Positions 1-8,250 of a stretch of 64,000 bases of DNA are shown here, piece by piece. Position numbers and translations under genes: made by a program. The DNA comes from Pyxidicoccus parkwaysis (GTDB lineage: Bacteria; Myxococcota; Myxococcia; Myxococcales; Myxococcaceae): the NCBI RefSeq assembly GCF_017301735.1, contig NZ_CP071090.1, positions 4,082,001 through 4,146,000 on the forward strand. Reading direction: 5' to 3'. Under the pieces are notes generated by a model, which made no database searches, was not told where the DNA came from, and saw only the letters and a list, made by a program, of their open reading frames with translations. How positions within the stretch are numbered: the stretch's first letter is position 1; each line of letters begins with the position of its first letter.

Positions 1-1
1 G

Positions 2-85
2 CCGCACGAGCAGGCCGGTGTCCTGACCGCCGCGCTGTCGCCCATGGGCGGCGAAGGCCCGCCGAAGGGCGCTGGGAAGGACTGA
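2..85 (+). CDS. 3' end of a gene cut by the window edge
   Basis: An open frame enters from the left edge and stops at the TGA at 83-85, giving the last 27 residues of a protein (ending GGEGPPKGAGKD). The tail is Gly/Pro/Lys-rich and has no recognisable motif. It lies 11 bases before the next gene on the same strand, so the two may be co-transcribed. The function cannot be stated from this fragment. Confidence 0.5.
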   Translation, partial: PHEQAGVLTAALSPMGGEGPPKGAGKD

Positions 86-96
86 GTCCACCGCGT

Positions 97-999
97 ATGC
101 GCAGCCTCCGGAGCCGGCTGTTCGAGCTCTATCTGAAGCGCAGGACGTCGCGCGGCCGGGGCGCCACGCTGGCGGAGCGACGCCAGTGGCTGGACGCCAT
201 GAGCGGGCGGCTGCCGTTGCCACGCGGTATGGACGTGGAGCGACTCACCGTCGCGGGCCGGCCCTCGGAGTGGCTGCGCCCGCGCGGTGGTGATGCGAGA
301 CGCGCGGTGCTGTACCTCCACGGCGGTGCGTACACGGCGGGCTCGCTCGCTTCGCACCGGGCGCTGGCGGCGGGCGTCGCCGTGGCCAGTGCATGCCCGG
401 TGCTGCTGCTCGACTACCGGCTCGCGCCGGAGCACCCCTTCCCCGCCGCGCTCGATGATGCGACGGCGGCGTTCGAGTGGCTGTGCTCATCGACGGTGGG
501 CCTGGCTCCGGGGTGCGTGGCGGTGGTGGGAGACTCGGCGGGCGGAGGGCTGAGCGTGGCTACTGCACTCAAGCTGCGGGACGAGAGACGTCCCCTGCCC
601 GGCTGCGTGGTGGCGCTGTCTCCCTGGATGGACCTGGAAGTCTCGGGCGAGTCCGTCACGTCTCGAGCATCGGTGGACCCGTTCTTCCCGTTGCCGGATG
701 GACTTCGGGAGTCCGGGCGCATGTACGCGGCGGAGACGTCGCTGCGCCATCCGTATGTCTCGCCCGTGCACGCGGAGCTGCACGGCCTGCCGCCGCTCTA
801 CTTGCAGGTGGGCGACCACGAAATCCTGCTCAGTGACTCGGAGACGGTGGCGCGAGGCGCGCGCGCGGCGGGCACGGACGTCACGCTCGAGGTGTGGCCC
901 GGCATGTGGCACGTGTGGCAGGCGCTCACGAGGTACGTGCCGGAGGCGCGCCGCGCGATGAACCAGGTGGGCGCCTTCGTGCGCGCAAGACTCGGCTGA
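97..999 (+). CDS. alpha/beta hydrolase, HSL-type esterase/lipase
   Basis: A 300-residue cytoplasmic esterase of the hormone-sensitive-lipase family, expected to cleave short-chain esters. The oxyanion-hole motif HGGAY is at residues 75-79 and the nucleophile elbow GDSAGG at 145-150 (Ser147). The family block DYRLAPEHPFP lies between them. The acid is probably the Asp in VGDHEILLSDSE near residue 250, and the His is in WPGMWHVWQ near residue 270. There is no signal peptide. It starts 11 bases after the preceding frame. Family assignment is firm; the substrate cannot be inferred. Confidence 0.9.
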   Translation: MRSLRSRLFELYLKRRTSRGRGATLAERRQWLDAMSGRLPLPRGMDVERLTVAGRPSEWLRPRGGDARRAVLYLHGGAYTAGSLASHRALAAGVAVASACPVLLLDYRLAPEHPFPAALDDATAAFEWLCSSTVGLAPGCVAVVGDSAGGGLSVATALKLRDERRPLPGCVVALSPWMDLEVSGESVTSRASVDPFFPLPDGLRESGRMYAAETSLRHPYVSPVHAELHGLPPLYLQVGDHEILLSDSETVARGARAAGTDVTLEVWPGMWHVWQALTRYVPEARRAMNQVGAFVRARLG

Positions 1000-1134
1000 C
1001 GCGAGACTTCGTGGCATGACGCTCACACGTCCGTCCTCGAATCGTGGCGGACTGTTGACGTCATGGACTCATCCAGGAGTTGCAAGGTGCGCGCGCTTTA
1101 CGCCTCTTACCTGCTTCAAGGAGCCGTGCGCTTC

Positions 1135-2406
1135 ATGACTCCGACGAGACTGATGACTCTCGCCGCGGTGACCCTCTCCGCGTGCCTCGCCTCCCCTTCC
1201 GTCGTGTCCGCGAAGGACAACGACCTGCGTCCTTCGCGCCGCATCAACGTGCAGGTGGGCCCGCGCCCGTACTACCTCGTCGAGGACATGGACGAGAGCC
1301 CGTTGAAGCGGAAGCTCCAGCAGTGCTCCGAGGGCCCATTCTACAAGACGGAGTTCTCCATCGCCCACCGTGGCGCCCCACTCCAGTTCCCCGAGCACAC
1401 GAAGGAGTCCTACGAGGCCGCGGCGCGCATGGGCGCCGGCATCCTCGAGTGTGACGTCACCTTCACCAAGGACCGTCAGCTCGTGTGCCGTCATTCGCAG
1501 TGCGACCTGCACACGACCACCAACATCCTCGCGATTCCGGCGCTGGCTGCGAAGTGCACGCAGCCCTTCCAGCCGGCGAATCCCGCCACGGGCCGCGCGG
1601 CCTCGGCGCTGTGCTGCACCAGCGACATCACCCTCGCCGAGTTCAAGCAGCTCTGCGGGAAGATGGACGCGTCCAACCCCGCCGCGACAACGGTGGCGCA
1701 GTACCTCGGCGGCACGCCGGACTGGCGCACGGACCTGTACTCCACCTGCGGCACGGTCCTCTCCCACAAGGAGAGCATCGAGCTCTTCAAGACGCTCAAC
1801 GTGAAGTTCACGCCCGAGCTCAAGGCGCCCAGCGTGCCGATGCCGTACCAGGGCGAGTACACGCAGCAGATGTACGCGCAGCAGATGATCAACGAGTACA
1901 AGCAGGCGCGCGTGGACCCGGACGACGTGTGGCCGCAGTCGTTCGACCTCAACGACGTCCTCTACTGGATTGAGCACGAGCCGCGCTTCGGCAAGCAGGG
2001 CGTGTACCTGGACGGCCGCTACGAGATTCCGGGCACCATCTTCGACCCGAACAATCCGACCACGTGGATTCCGAGCATGGACGAACTGGTGGGCTCGGGC
2101 GTGAAGGTCATCGCGCCGCCCATCTATGTGCTGCTGACGCTGGACTCGGCGGGGAGGATTGTTCCCTCCGCGTACGCGAAGGCGGCGCGGGCGGCGGGCC
2201 TGGAGATCATCACCTGGTCCTTCGAGCGCGCCGGTCCGCTGAAGGACGGTGGCGGCTTCTACTACCAGTCCGTCGCGCCGGCGATTAACAACGATGGCGA
2301 CATGTACGTGGCGCTCGACGTGCTTGCTCGCCAGGTTGGCGTCATCGGCATCTTCAGCGACTGGCCCGGTAGCGTGACGTACTACGCGAACTGCATGAGC
2401 CTGTAG
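1135..2406 (+). CDS. secreted glycerophosphodiester phosphodiesterase family protein
   Basis: A 423-residue exported enzyme of the GDPD family, which hydrolyses glycerophosphodiesters to glycerol-3-phosphate and an alcohol. The frame is open further upstream, but ATG 1135 has AAGGAG at 1118-1123 and begins a clear signal peptide ([19 protein letters not shown], then a cleavage region near VVSAKD). Family motifs follow in order: HRG, then FPEHT (the PENT block), then LECDV with the metal-binding Glu and Asp, then a His in CRHSQCDLH. Several Cys pairs fit a periplasmic or secreted location. It is longer than minimal bacterial GDPDs because of insertions in the central region. The GDPD fold is well supported; the substrate is not. 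Confidence 0.87.
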   Translation: MTPTRLMTLAAVTLSACLASPSVVSAKDNDLRPSRRINVQVGPRPYYLVEDMDESPLKRKLQQCSEGPFYKTEFSIAHRGAPLQFPEHTKESYEAAARMGAGILECDVTFTKDRQLVCRHSQCDLHTTTNILAIPALAAKCTQPFQPANPATGRAASALCCTSDITLAEFKQLCGKMDASNPAATTVAQYLGGTPDWRTDLYSTCGTVLSHKESIELFKTLNVKFTPELKAPSVPMPYQGEYTQQMYAQQMINEYKQARVDPDDVWPQSFDLNDVLYWIEHEPRFGKQGVYLDGRYEIPGTIFDPNNPTTWIPSMDELVGSGVKVIAPPIYVLLTLDSAGRIVPSAYAKAARAAGLEIITWSFERAGPLKDGGGFYYQSVAPAINNDGDMYVALDVLARQVGVIGIFSDWPGSVTYYANCMSL

Positions 2407-2460
2407 ATGCCGCGCTGGCGGTGAATGTCAGACCCCTCCGTAGACTCCCGCCCTGGCAGG

Positions 2461-2490
2461 TTGACTCCCCGTTGCGTCGGGTGCCATACC
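2461..2490 (+). promoter_or_regulatory. candidate sigma-70-like promoter upstream of the first Uma2 gene
   Basis: TTGACT at 2461-2466 is one base from the consensus -35 box. After 18 bases comes CATACC at 2485-2490, a weak -10. It lies about 40 bases before the Uma2 start at 2528. The second Uma2 copy lacks this sequence, so the pair may share one transcript. This is prediction by eye only. Confidence 0.35.
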
Positions 2491-2527
2491 AGCAACCTGT
2501 CAGGTCGTTTCTCCGGGAGGCGTGAGC

Positions 2528-3121
2528 ATGGGGCAGGACAAGGGGAAGAAGCCGGTTTCCTACGAGGACATCGAGGCACTTCCGCCGGGATGGGTGGGGG
2601 AAATCGTCGCGGGTGAGCTGTATGCATCACCTCGGCCCGCGGTCGGGCACCTGAAGGTCTCCATGTGGCTCGGCGCGCTCCTGGCCACGCAGTTCGAGAT
2701 GACGCCGACCGGGCCGGGAGGATGGTGGTTCCTGACCGAACCGGAGCTGCACTTCGAGCCGAACATCGTGGTGCCGGACATCGCGGGATGGCGCCGCGAG
2801 CGGGTTCCAGCGCCGCCCGACCCGGAGACGCCATGGCTCACGATCGCACCGGACTGGCTCTGTGAGGTGCTGTCCCCTTCCACGCGCACGGTGGACCGCG
2901 TGCGGAAGATGCCGCTGTACCACCGCGAGGGTGTGCAACACGCGTGGCTCATCGACCCCGTGCGCCGCACGTTGGAGGTGTATGGGCGCGGGAAGAACGG
3001 TTGGGTGCGGACGGCGCTGTACGGTGGGAACACGGTGATTCGCGAGGCGCCGTTCGAAGACGTCTCGCTGGACCTGGGGCGGCTGTGGACGCCCGGGCCG
3101 AGCGGCACTGCCCACCCCTAG
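2528..3121 (+). CDS. Uma2 family (DUF820) nuclease-like protein, copy 1
   Basis: A 197-residue Uma2-family protein with a predicted PD-(D/E)XK restriction-endonuclease-like fold. The core is visible: VVPDIAGW supplies the Asp, EVLSPSTRTVDR the Glu, and KMPLYHREGV the family Lys/Tyr block, followed by AWLIDP. An upstream GTG at 2522 is in frame, but GGGAGG at 2515-2520 is only one base from it and seven bases from ATG 2528, so the ATG is chosen. Biological roles in this family are poorly defined; a nuclease fold does not prove nuclease activity. A near-copy follows 61 bases downstream. Confidence 0.88.
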   Translation: MGQDKGKKPVSYEDIEALPPGWVGEIVAGELYASPRPAVGHLKVSMWLGALLATQFEMTPTGPGGWWFLTEPELHFEPNIVVPDIAGWRRERVPAPPDPETPWLTIAPDWLCEVLSPSTRTVDRVRKMPLYHREGVQHAWLIDPVRRTLEVYGRGKNGWVRTALYGGNTVIREAPFEDVSLDLGRLWTPGPSGTAHP

Positions 3122-3182
3122 GCTTCCCTGGAAGAAGACGCACTCGAAAACCTTTCAGGTCATTTCTCCGGGAGGTGTGAGC

Positions 3183-3776
3183 ATGGGGCAGGACAAGGGG
3201 AAGAGGCCGGTTTCCTACGAGGACATCGAGGCGCTTCCGCCGGGATGGGTGGGGGAAATCGTCGCGGGGGAACTGTACGCATCACCGCGGCCTGCGGCCG
3301 GGCATCTGCGCGCCTCGTGGAAGCTGGGCGCGTTTCTGGCTACGCAGATTGAGGAGGCCTCGACGGGACCGGGAGGTTGGTGGTTCCGCGCCGAGCCGGA
3401 GCTGCACTTCGAGCCGAATGTCGTCGTGCCGGACATCGCGGGATGGCGCCGAGAACGGGTTCCGGAGCCATCCGATCCGGAGACACCGTGGCTCACAGCG
3501 GCGCCGGACTGGCTCTGTGAGGTGCTGTCCCCTTCCACGCGCACGGTGGACCGCGTGCGGAAGATGCCGCTGTACCACCGCGAAGGCGTGCAGCACGCAT
3601 GGCTCATCGACCCCGTGCGCCGCACGCTGGAGGTGTACGGACGCGGGAAGAATGGCTGGGTGCGGACGGCGCTGCACGGTGGGAACACGGTGATTCGCGA
3701 GGCGCCGTTCGAAGACGTCTCGCTGGACCTGGGGCGTCTGTGGACGCCGGGCCCGGGTGGTGCGGCTCACCCCTAG
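3183..3776 (+). CDS. Uma2 family (DUF820) nuclease-like protein, copy 2
   Basis: A paralogue of the preceding gene with the same length (197 residues) and the same putative catalytic residues (VVPDIAGW, EVLSPSTRTVDR, KMPLYHREGV). The two proteins are almost identical over the first 40 and last 90 residues. They differ mainly around residues 41-70 and 96-110, before and after the metal-binding Asp. ATG 3183 is preferred over GTG 3177 because GGGAGG at 3170-3175 is spaced correctly only for the ATG. The concentrated differences could reflect divergence in substrate contact or simple drift after duplication. Confidence 0.88.
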   Translation: MGQDKGKRPVSYEDIEALPPGWVGEIVAGELYASPRPAAGHLRASWKLGAFLATQIEEASTGPGGWWFRAEPELHFEPNVVVPDIAGWRRERVPEPSDPETPWLTAAPDWLCEVLSPSTRTVDRVRKMPLYHREGVQHAWLIDPVRRTLEVYGRGKNGWVRTALHGGNTVIREAPFEDVSLDLGRLWTPGPGGAAHP

Positions 3777-3794
3777 ATGAAGGTTGCCGTGTGC

Positions 3795-4259
3795 CTATTT
3801 CGCGAGCTCCACCGTCACCTTGACGGAGCCCGGTACGTTCAGCGCATCCACTCCGGAGTCGAGCGCGCCCATCGTGATGATGCCGCTGTCGATGAACTGA
3901 CCGTCGTGGCGATAGAAGATGGCCACATCGGGACCGGGCGGCCAGTACACGAAGTCGCCCACCTCGTAGGTATGCGTCCGCCCTCCTCCTTGCGAGATGG
4001 CCCTGGGCAGGTGCGCGAACTTCTCCCGCTTGAACAGGTCGTTCATCGTCAGCGTGAGCGGGAGCAGCGATACGAAGTCCCGAGAAGTCTCATTGTCGCG
4101 CAGCGTGGCGGTCAGGACCTTGTCTCCGACTTTCAGGCGAATCTTCATGGTGCGTGCTTCGGTGGGGGTACGTTGCCGCGCGTGGACGAGAAGCGCCGGC
4201 AAGGCCATGCCGATGGCGAGCGTGGCCACGACAGCCACACGCGGGTTCAATCCAGACAT
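3795..4259 (-). CDS. exported cyclophilin-like fold protein
   Basis: A 154-residue protein with an N-terminal hydrophobic segment (about residues 8-26) that looks like a signal peptide or anchor. It is followed by a compact domain starting at [16 protein letters not shown]. Features such as [37 protein letters not shown] and the later DSGIITMG match the bacterial cyclophilin-like family, which has the fold without proven prolyl isomerase activity. It is the last gene of a four-gene minus-strand operon, 31 bases after the CMD gene. Similar small proteins often sit beside cupin and CMD genes in oxidoreductase operons; the role is unknown. Confidence 0.78.
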   Translation of the reverse strand: MSGLNPRVAVVATLAIGMALPALLVHARQRTPTEARTMKIRLKVGDKVLTATLRDNETSRDFVSLLPLTLTMNDLFKREKFAHLPRAISQGGGRTHTYEVGDFVYWPPGPDVAIFYRHDGQFIDSGIITMGALDSGVDALNVPGSVKVTVELAK

Positions 4260-4290
4260 CTGTCGTTACCTCATGAGGAAGTCGCTGCGC

Positions 4291-4626
4291 TCAGGGAGCC
4301 TTCTTCCCCAGGAGCTCCTTGGCGCGCGAAATGGCGGACATGGCGTTGGGCCAGCCGACGTAGAACGCCAGGTGGGTGATGAGCTCGACGAGCTCCTCCT
4401 GCGTCACGCCGTTCTCGATGGCGCGAGGAAAGTGGAAACCCATCTGCTCCGTCTTGCCCGTCGCCACGAGCGCGGCGCAGGTGATGAGGCTGCGGTCGCG
4501 CTTGGACAACTGCGGCCGCTCCCAGATGTCTCCGAAGAGCACGTCGTCGGTCAGCTCGACGAGCTTGGGAGCGAAATCGCCGATGGACTTCTGTGCAGCG
4601 GTGGCGGGCTTGTCGGTGGTGCTCAT
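4291..4626 (-). CDS. carboxymuconolactone decarboxylase (CMD) family protein
   Basis: A 111-residue all-helical protein of the CMD/AhpD-like superfamily. The motif run [31 protein letters not shown] and [16 protein letters not shown] is characteristic. Only one Cys is present in the usual redox position, so it is more like the decarboxylase/unknown-function branch than a CxxC AhpD. ATG 4626 is chosen because AAGGAAA lies just upstream and the family N-terminus begins here; the open frame continues upstream without homology. It is 14 bases after the cupin gene and probably translated from the same mRNA. Confidence 0.9.
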   Translation of the reverse strand: MSTTDKPATAAQKSIGDFAPKLVELTDDVLFGDIWERPQLSKRDRSLITCAALVATGKTEQMGFHFPRAIENGVTQEELVELITHLAFYVGWPNAMSAISRAKELLGKKAP

Positions 4627-4640
4627 GGTGCGTTTTCCTT

Positions 4641-5171
4641 TCAAGGCTGCGCGCCGTACTGCGCGTCGGTGACCTTCTCCATCCACTCGACGACCTTGCC
4701 GTCGAGCGCCTCCTGGATGGCCAGGTGGGTCATGGCGGTGGTGGGTGAAGCGCCGTGCCAGTGCTTCTGGCCGGGCGGAATCCACACCACGTCGCCGGGG
4801 CGAATCTCCTCGATGGGCCCACCCCACGCCTGCACGCGGCCAACGCCCGCCGTCACGACGAGCGTCTGCCCCAGCGGGTGGGTGTGCCATGCCGAGCGGG
4901 CACCCGGCTCGAAGGTGACGTAGGCGCCCGAGGTGCGCGCGGGAGCGTTCGCCGGAAACAGCGGGTCAACGCGCACGGCGCCGGTGAAGTTCTCGGCGGG
5001 CCCCCTGGCGGACGGCTGCGAGCCGTTGCGTGTGATGCGCAGCGAAGGTGCCGCACCGTGCGATACGGCCGTGGGAGTCCCCGCGTCGGGGCTCGTGCCC
5101 CGGCCGTGGGCCTGGGCCAACACGACGCCGAGCAACGGGAATGAGGCGAGCGCGGTTGCGAGCATCTTCAT
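4641..5171 (-). CDS. exported cupin-domain protein
   Basis: A 176-residue protein with a signal peptide ([21 protein letters not shown]) and a C-terminal cupin barrel. The metal-binding motif is visible: [11 protein letters not shown] gives two His and the Gln/Glu-type ligand, and [13 protein letters not shown] gives the third His. Two in-frame ATGs exist. GGAGG directly abuts the one at 5177 and is six bases from the one at 5171, so 5171 is used. It belongs to the operon headed by the alcohol dehydrogenase gene. Cupins of this kind are often annotated as quercetin-dioxygenase-like, but the reaction cannot be read from sequence. Confidence 0.88.
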   Translation of the reverse strand: MKMLATALASFPLLGVVLAQAHGRGTSPDAGTPTAVSHGAAPSLRITRNGSQPSARGPAENFTGAVRVDPLFPANAPARTSGAYVTFEPGARSAWHTHPLGQTLVVTAGVGRVQAWGGPIEEIRPGDVVWIPPGQKHWHGASPTTAMTHLAIQEALDGKVVEWMEKVTDAQYGAQP

Positions 5172-5230
5172 GGTCATCCTCCGTATTCAGTGCCAGGTGG
5201 CGGCGCAGGTCCGCGAAGGCTGCGAGCGCA

Positions 5231-6247
5231 CTACGGGCGCAGCAGCGCCTTGATGGCGCGGCGCTCGTCCATGGCGCGATAGCCCTCGGCGACCTGCGCG
5301 AGCGGCAGCGTCAAATCAAAGACCTTGCCGGGGTCGGCCTTTCGGCTCCACACGAGCTCAATCAGGTCTGGCAGGAAGCGGCGCACGGGAGCAGGGCCAC
5401 CGTGAAGATGAACGTGGGTGTAGAACAGGCTCTGCCCATCGAGCTTCACGTCATGCGGGACGCCGACGTAGCTCACGAACCCGCCCGGTCGCGTGGCGCC
5501 GATTGCCTGCTGCATCGATTCCTGCGTGCCCACGCACTCGAGGACCGAGTGCGCGCCGAGGCCTCGGGTCAGTTCCTTGATGTGGGCAATGCCCTCGGCG
5601 CCGCGCTCGGTCACGATGTCGGTCGCACCAAACTCACGAGCGAGCTTCTGCCTCGACGCATGGCGGCTCATCGCGATGATTCGCTCCGCCCCCATCTGCT
5701 TCGCGGACAGGACGGCGAGCAGACCGACGGCGCCATCGCCGACGACGACCACGGTCGTTCCCGGCTTCACGTTGGCCGCATCGGCCGCGAACCACCCGGT
5801 GCCGAAGACGTCCGAGACCGCGAGCAGGCTGGGAATCAGCGCGTCTGGCGGAACCTCGGGCGTGGCCACCAACGTCCCGTCCGCGAGCGGCACGCGAACC
5901 CTGGGGGCCTGCGCGCCAACGACGGGCTCACGGTGCTGGCAGGACGACTGGTAGCCAGCCTGGCAATGCGGACACGTGTTGTCGGAAGCGAAGAACGAGC
6001 CGATGACGAACTGCCCGCGCTTGACCGAGGTGACGGCGCTTCCGACCTCCTCGACGATGCCGCAGTACTCGTGCCCCATCGGAATCGGCTGCTTGACTTC
6101 ATTGATGCCGCGATAGGTCCACAGGTCGGAGCCGCACACGCAGGTGGCGGACAAGCGAATGATGGCGTCGGTAGGCTGGAGAATCTTCGGTTCGGCGCGC
6201 TCCTCGAAGCGCACGTCGCCGGGGGCGTGGATGACGGTTCCTCGCAT
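5231..6247 (-). CDS. zinc-dependent alcohol dehydrogenase family protein
   Basis: A 338-residue medium-chain dehydrogenase/reductase, expected to oxidise alcohols or reduce aldehydes with NAD(P). Catalytic-zinc ligands appear in CVCGSD and GHEY. The structural-zinc loop TCPHCQAGYQSSC has three Cys rather than four, as in a subset of the family. The Rossmann motif is VVVGDGAVGLLA. The start is set at ATG 6247, where the family N-terminus (MRGTVIHAPGDVRFEE) begins and AAGGAG lies 10 bases upstream; the 30 preceding codons are leader. It is the first gene of the operon running to 3795 and is divergent from a LysR gene likely to control it. Confidence 0.93.
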   Translation of the reverse strand: MRGTVIHAPGDVRFEERAEPKILQPTDAIIRLSATCVCGSDLWTYRGINEVKQPIPMGHEYCGIVEEVGSAVTSVKRGQFVIGSFFASDNTCPHCQAGYQSSCQHREPVVGAQAPRVRVPLADGTLVATPEVPPDALIPSLLAVSDVFGTGWFAADAANVKPGTTVVVVGDGAVGLLAVLSAKQMGAERIIAMSRHASRQKLAREFGATDIVTERGAEGIAHIKELTRGLGAHSVLECVGTQESMQQAIGATRPGGFVSYVGVPHDVKLDGQSLFYTHVHLHGGPAPVRRFLPDLIELVWSRKADPGKVFDLTLPLAQVAEGYRAMDERRAIKALLRP

Positions 6248-6601
6248 GGGGTGTGGACTCCTTCTTTCTGTTCGTGCCGTAGGCCTGCTCTCTCGGCCGC
6301 CTCTGCTCGAGCACCGCGGCGAGTGCTGTAGACCCACAAGAGGTACGCCTCAGCCCCGCACGGCACTAGAGGGCCAGCGGCTAATGAGCTGTTAAGCCCC
6401 GATTGAGAATGCCGCGCCTTCCCATCTGCGCCGTCCCACGGCCCGAGCAGACGGCCGGGCCGCGTTCCACGTGTACGCATGGGGCTCCAGGCTCACGACG
6501 AGAAGTACGCGCCAGGCAGAAGGCCAACTGGACAGCCGGTGAGCAGATGGGCTCTTAAGCGTTACTTGAAAGTCGAGCGTGGCCTCGTAGGAGCAATCGC
6601 G
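6248..6601. promoter_or_regulatory. divergent promoter region between dehydrogenase operon and LysR gene
   Basis: This 354-base gap separates two divergent starts and should hold both promoters. It is less GC-rich than its surroundings, with AT-rich patches around 6382-6408 and 6550-6575. The best operator candidate is listed separately. I see no convincing gene in it, although the LysR frame remains open back to 6479. Confidence 0.6.
6382..6394. promoter_or_regulatory. candidate LysR-type operator (T-N11-A)
   Basis: TAATGAGCTGTTA fits the T-N11-A consensus of LysR-type regulators and has TAA/TTA dyad ends. It lies 135 bases upstream of the dehydrogenase start and 208 bases upstream of the regulator start, in the shared divergent region. 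The motif is short and could occur by chance. Confidence 0.4.
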
Positions 6602-7507
6602 ATGAAGACGGTCCTCCTCCCGCAGTTGCAGGTGTTCCTCGCGGTGGCACGAATGCGCAGCTTCAGCGGTGCGGCGCGTGAGTTGGGCGTGTCCACGGCC
6701 GCGGTGAGTCAGTCCGTGCGCCTGCTCGAGGAACACCTGCGGGTGGTGCTCCTCACGCGCACGACGCGCAGCGTTTCGCTGACAGAGGCCGGGCGGCGAC
6801 TGGTGGAGGGCGCGGGCCCGGGACTCGGCCAGGTGCTCTCCGCCCTCCACGAGGTCTCCGCCCAGCCGGGGGAGGCGGTGGGGCATCTCAAGCTGTCGGT
6901 GCCGAGGGCAGCGGTGCCCTTTCTCATCACCCCGGTGCTTCCCACCTTCCGTGAGCGCCATCCACGCGTGGAGGTGGAGGTCGTCATCGAGGAGCGCTTC
7001 GTGGACATCGTGGCCGAGGGCTACGACGCCGGAGTGCGGCTGAGCGAGGCCATCGAGCGCGACATGGTGCAGGTGCGCCTCACCGAGGCCTTCCGCTTCG
7101 TGGTGGTAGGCGCCCCGAGCTATCTCGCGCGACACGGGACGCCCGAGCGCCCCGAGGACCTGCTGCGCCACGAGTGCATCACCTTCCGCTCGCAGACGAC
7201 AGGGGCGCTCTACGCATGGGAGTTCGAGCGTGGGCGCAGGACCTGGCGCGTGCCGGTGCGCGGTGGCGTCGTCACCAACGACAACCTGACCAGCGTCACC
7301 TTGGCGTCCGAAGGCCTGGGCCTGGCATACACGCTTGATCCGGCGGTGAAGGAACAGCTGCGCGCGGGGTGCCTCGTGAGGGTGCTCGAAGAGTACGCGC
7401 CCACCGTGCCCGGCTTCTTCCTCTACTTCCCCAGCCGAGCACAGCGGTCCACACCCCTGCGCCTCTTCGTCGAGGCGGCACGCGAGCTTGCCGCCAGGGC
7501 TTTGTGA
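6602..7507 (+). CDS. LysR-family transcriptional regulator
   Basis: A 301-residue LysR regulator. The N-terminal winged helix-turn-helix occupies about residues 5-65 (LQVFLAVARMRSFSGAAREL, then VSTAAVSQSVRLLEEHL), followed by the substrate-binding domain. LKLSVPRAAVPFLITPVL marks the start of the effector domain. ATG 6602 is the family N-terminus; the frame is open further upstream without homology. It is divergent from the alcohol dehydrogenase/cupin/CMD operon, the classic arrangement for a LysR activator and its target. The effector is unknown. Confidence 0.93.
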   Translation: MKTVLLPQLQVFLAVARMRSFSGAARELGVSTAAVSQSVRLLEEHLRVVLLTRTTRSVSLTEAGRRLVEGAGPGLGQVLSALHEVSAQPGEAVGHLKLSVPRAAVPFLITPVLPTFRERHPRVEVEVVIEERFVDIVAEGYDAGVRLSEAIERDMVQVRLTEAFRFVVVGAPSYLARHGTPERPEDLLRHECITFRSQTTGALYAWEFERGRRTWRVPVRGGVVTNDNLTSVTLASEGLGLAYTLDPAVKEQLRAGCLVRVLEEYAPTVPGFFLYFPSRAQRSTPLRLFVEAARELAARAL

Positions 7508-7519
7508 AGGAGCCGCTCA

Positions 7520-8161
7520 CTACGGGGCGGCTTCGACGCGCTCGGAGTACGCGTCGAACGTCTTCCTCCACGCCGGGCGATCGGTGCAGCGCTTGCGGTA
7601 GGCGAGGATGTTCGCGTGCGGCGCGAGCAGAGACGGATCGGTGCCGCCGCCCAGGACGTGCGTCATCAGGATATCCGCGACGGTGAAGTCGTCGGTCGCG
7701 ATGAACGCGCGGTTCGCGAGCCACGCATCGAGCTGCTGGAGGCGCATCGCGGACCAGCCACGCAGCGCCTCGCTCGGCCTGGTGCCCTTGCCGCCGCTCA
7801 TGTCGACGAACCACAGCGTCAGCACCGGCACTTCGATCGTGTTGAGCGCGGCCACGGACCAGCGCAGGACCTGCGCTTCGCCCGCGAGGTCCCGCGGCAT
7901 CAGCTTGCCGCTCTTGCGCGCGAGGTAGAGCAGGATCGCGCCCGACTCGGTGACCACGACGCCGTCGTCGTCGATCACGGGAATCTGCCCGAACGGGTTC
8001 TTCGCGCGGAACTCCGGCGAGTCCAGATCGTGGTTGGGGTGATCCATGCCGACGATCTCGTACGGCATTCCGATCTCTTCGAGCGCCCAGAGGACGCGCA
8101 GGTCACGGGTGTTGCCGCGCGCCATCTTGTTGACTCGCGAGAAGCTGTAGACCTTGAGCAT
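7520..8161 (-). CDS. glutathione S-transferase family protein
   Basis: A 213-residue cytosolic GST. The thioredoxin-like N-terminal domain shows NPFGQIPVIDDDG (cis-Pro loop) and TESGAILLYL (glutathione gamma-glutamyl contact). The helical C-terminal domain contains FIATDDFTVADILMTHVL, the N-capping-box region. The start codon at 8161 has no ribosome-binding site in the adjacent sequence because a group II intron ends only a few bases upstream. Expression may therefore depend on splicing or on a promoter inside the intron. The gene lies in the same direction as the dat, peptidase and methyltransferase genes on the far side of the intron. Confidence 0.92.
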   Translation of the reverse strand: MLKVYSFSRVNKMARGNTRDLRVLWALEEIGMPYEIVGMDHPNHDLDSPEFRAKNPFGQIPVIDDDGVVVTESGAILLYLARKSGKLMPRDLAGEAQVLRWSVAALNTIEVPVLTLWFVDMSGGKGTRPSEALRGWSAMRLQQLDAWLANRAFIATDDFTVADILMTHVLGGGTDPSLLAPHANILAYRKRCTDRPAWRKTFDAYSERVEAAP

Positions 8162-8163
8162 TG

Positions 8164-8250
8164 GTAGATGGGTGGCGCGGTGACGCTCAGGCGTTCCGTT
8201 TCCACCCGCCTCCTTTCAAACCGTGCATGCGGATTTCCCGCACACGGCTT
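8164..8250 (-). ncRNA. group II intron domains V and VI
   Basis: Domain V (8217-8250, 34 nt) folds into the standard hairpin with an AAGCCGTGTGCGG 5' arm, a GAAA-type loop and a CCGCATGCACGG 3' arm. Domain VI follows, with GGGTGG and CCACCC arms at its base and ATCTAC at its 3' end. These are the most conserved ribozyme parts and show that the catalytic core is intact at this end. Confidence 0.85.

Larger units (their letters stand above)
2494..3776 (+). repeat. tandem gene duplication, unit about 655 bp
   Basis: The block from 2494 (about 34 bases of leader plus a Uma2 gene) is repeated from 3149 with an offset of 655 bases. The leaders differ at only a few positions and the first 27 bases of coding sequence are nearly identical. 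Similarity is high at both ends of the genes and lower in the middle. The duplication includes the ribosome-binding site but not the candidate promoter. Confidence 0.9.

Noticed and set aside
2401-2530. Terminator after the GDPD gene
   Set aside because: No stem of useful length with a T tract is present; the region looks like leader and a weak promoter.
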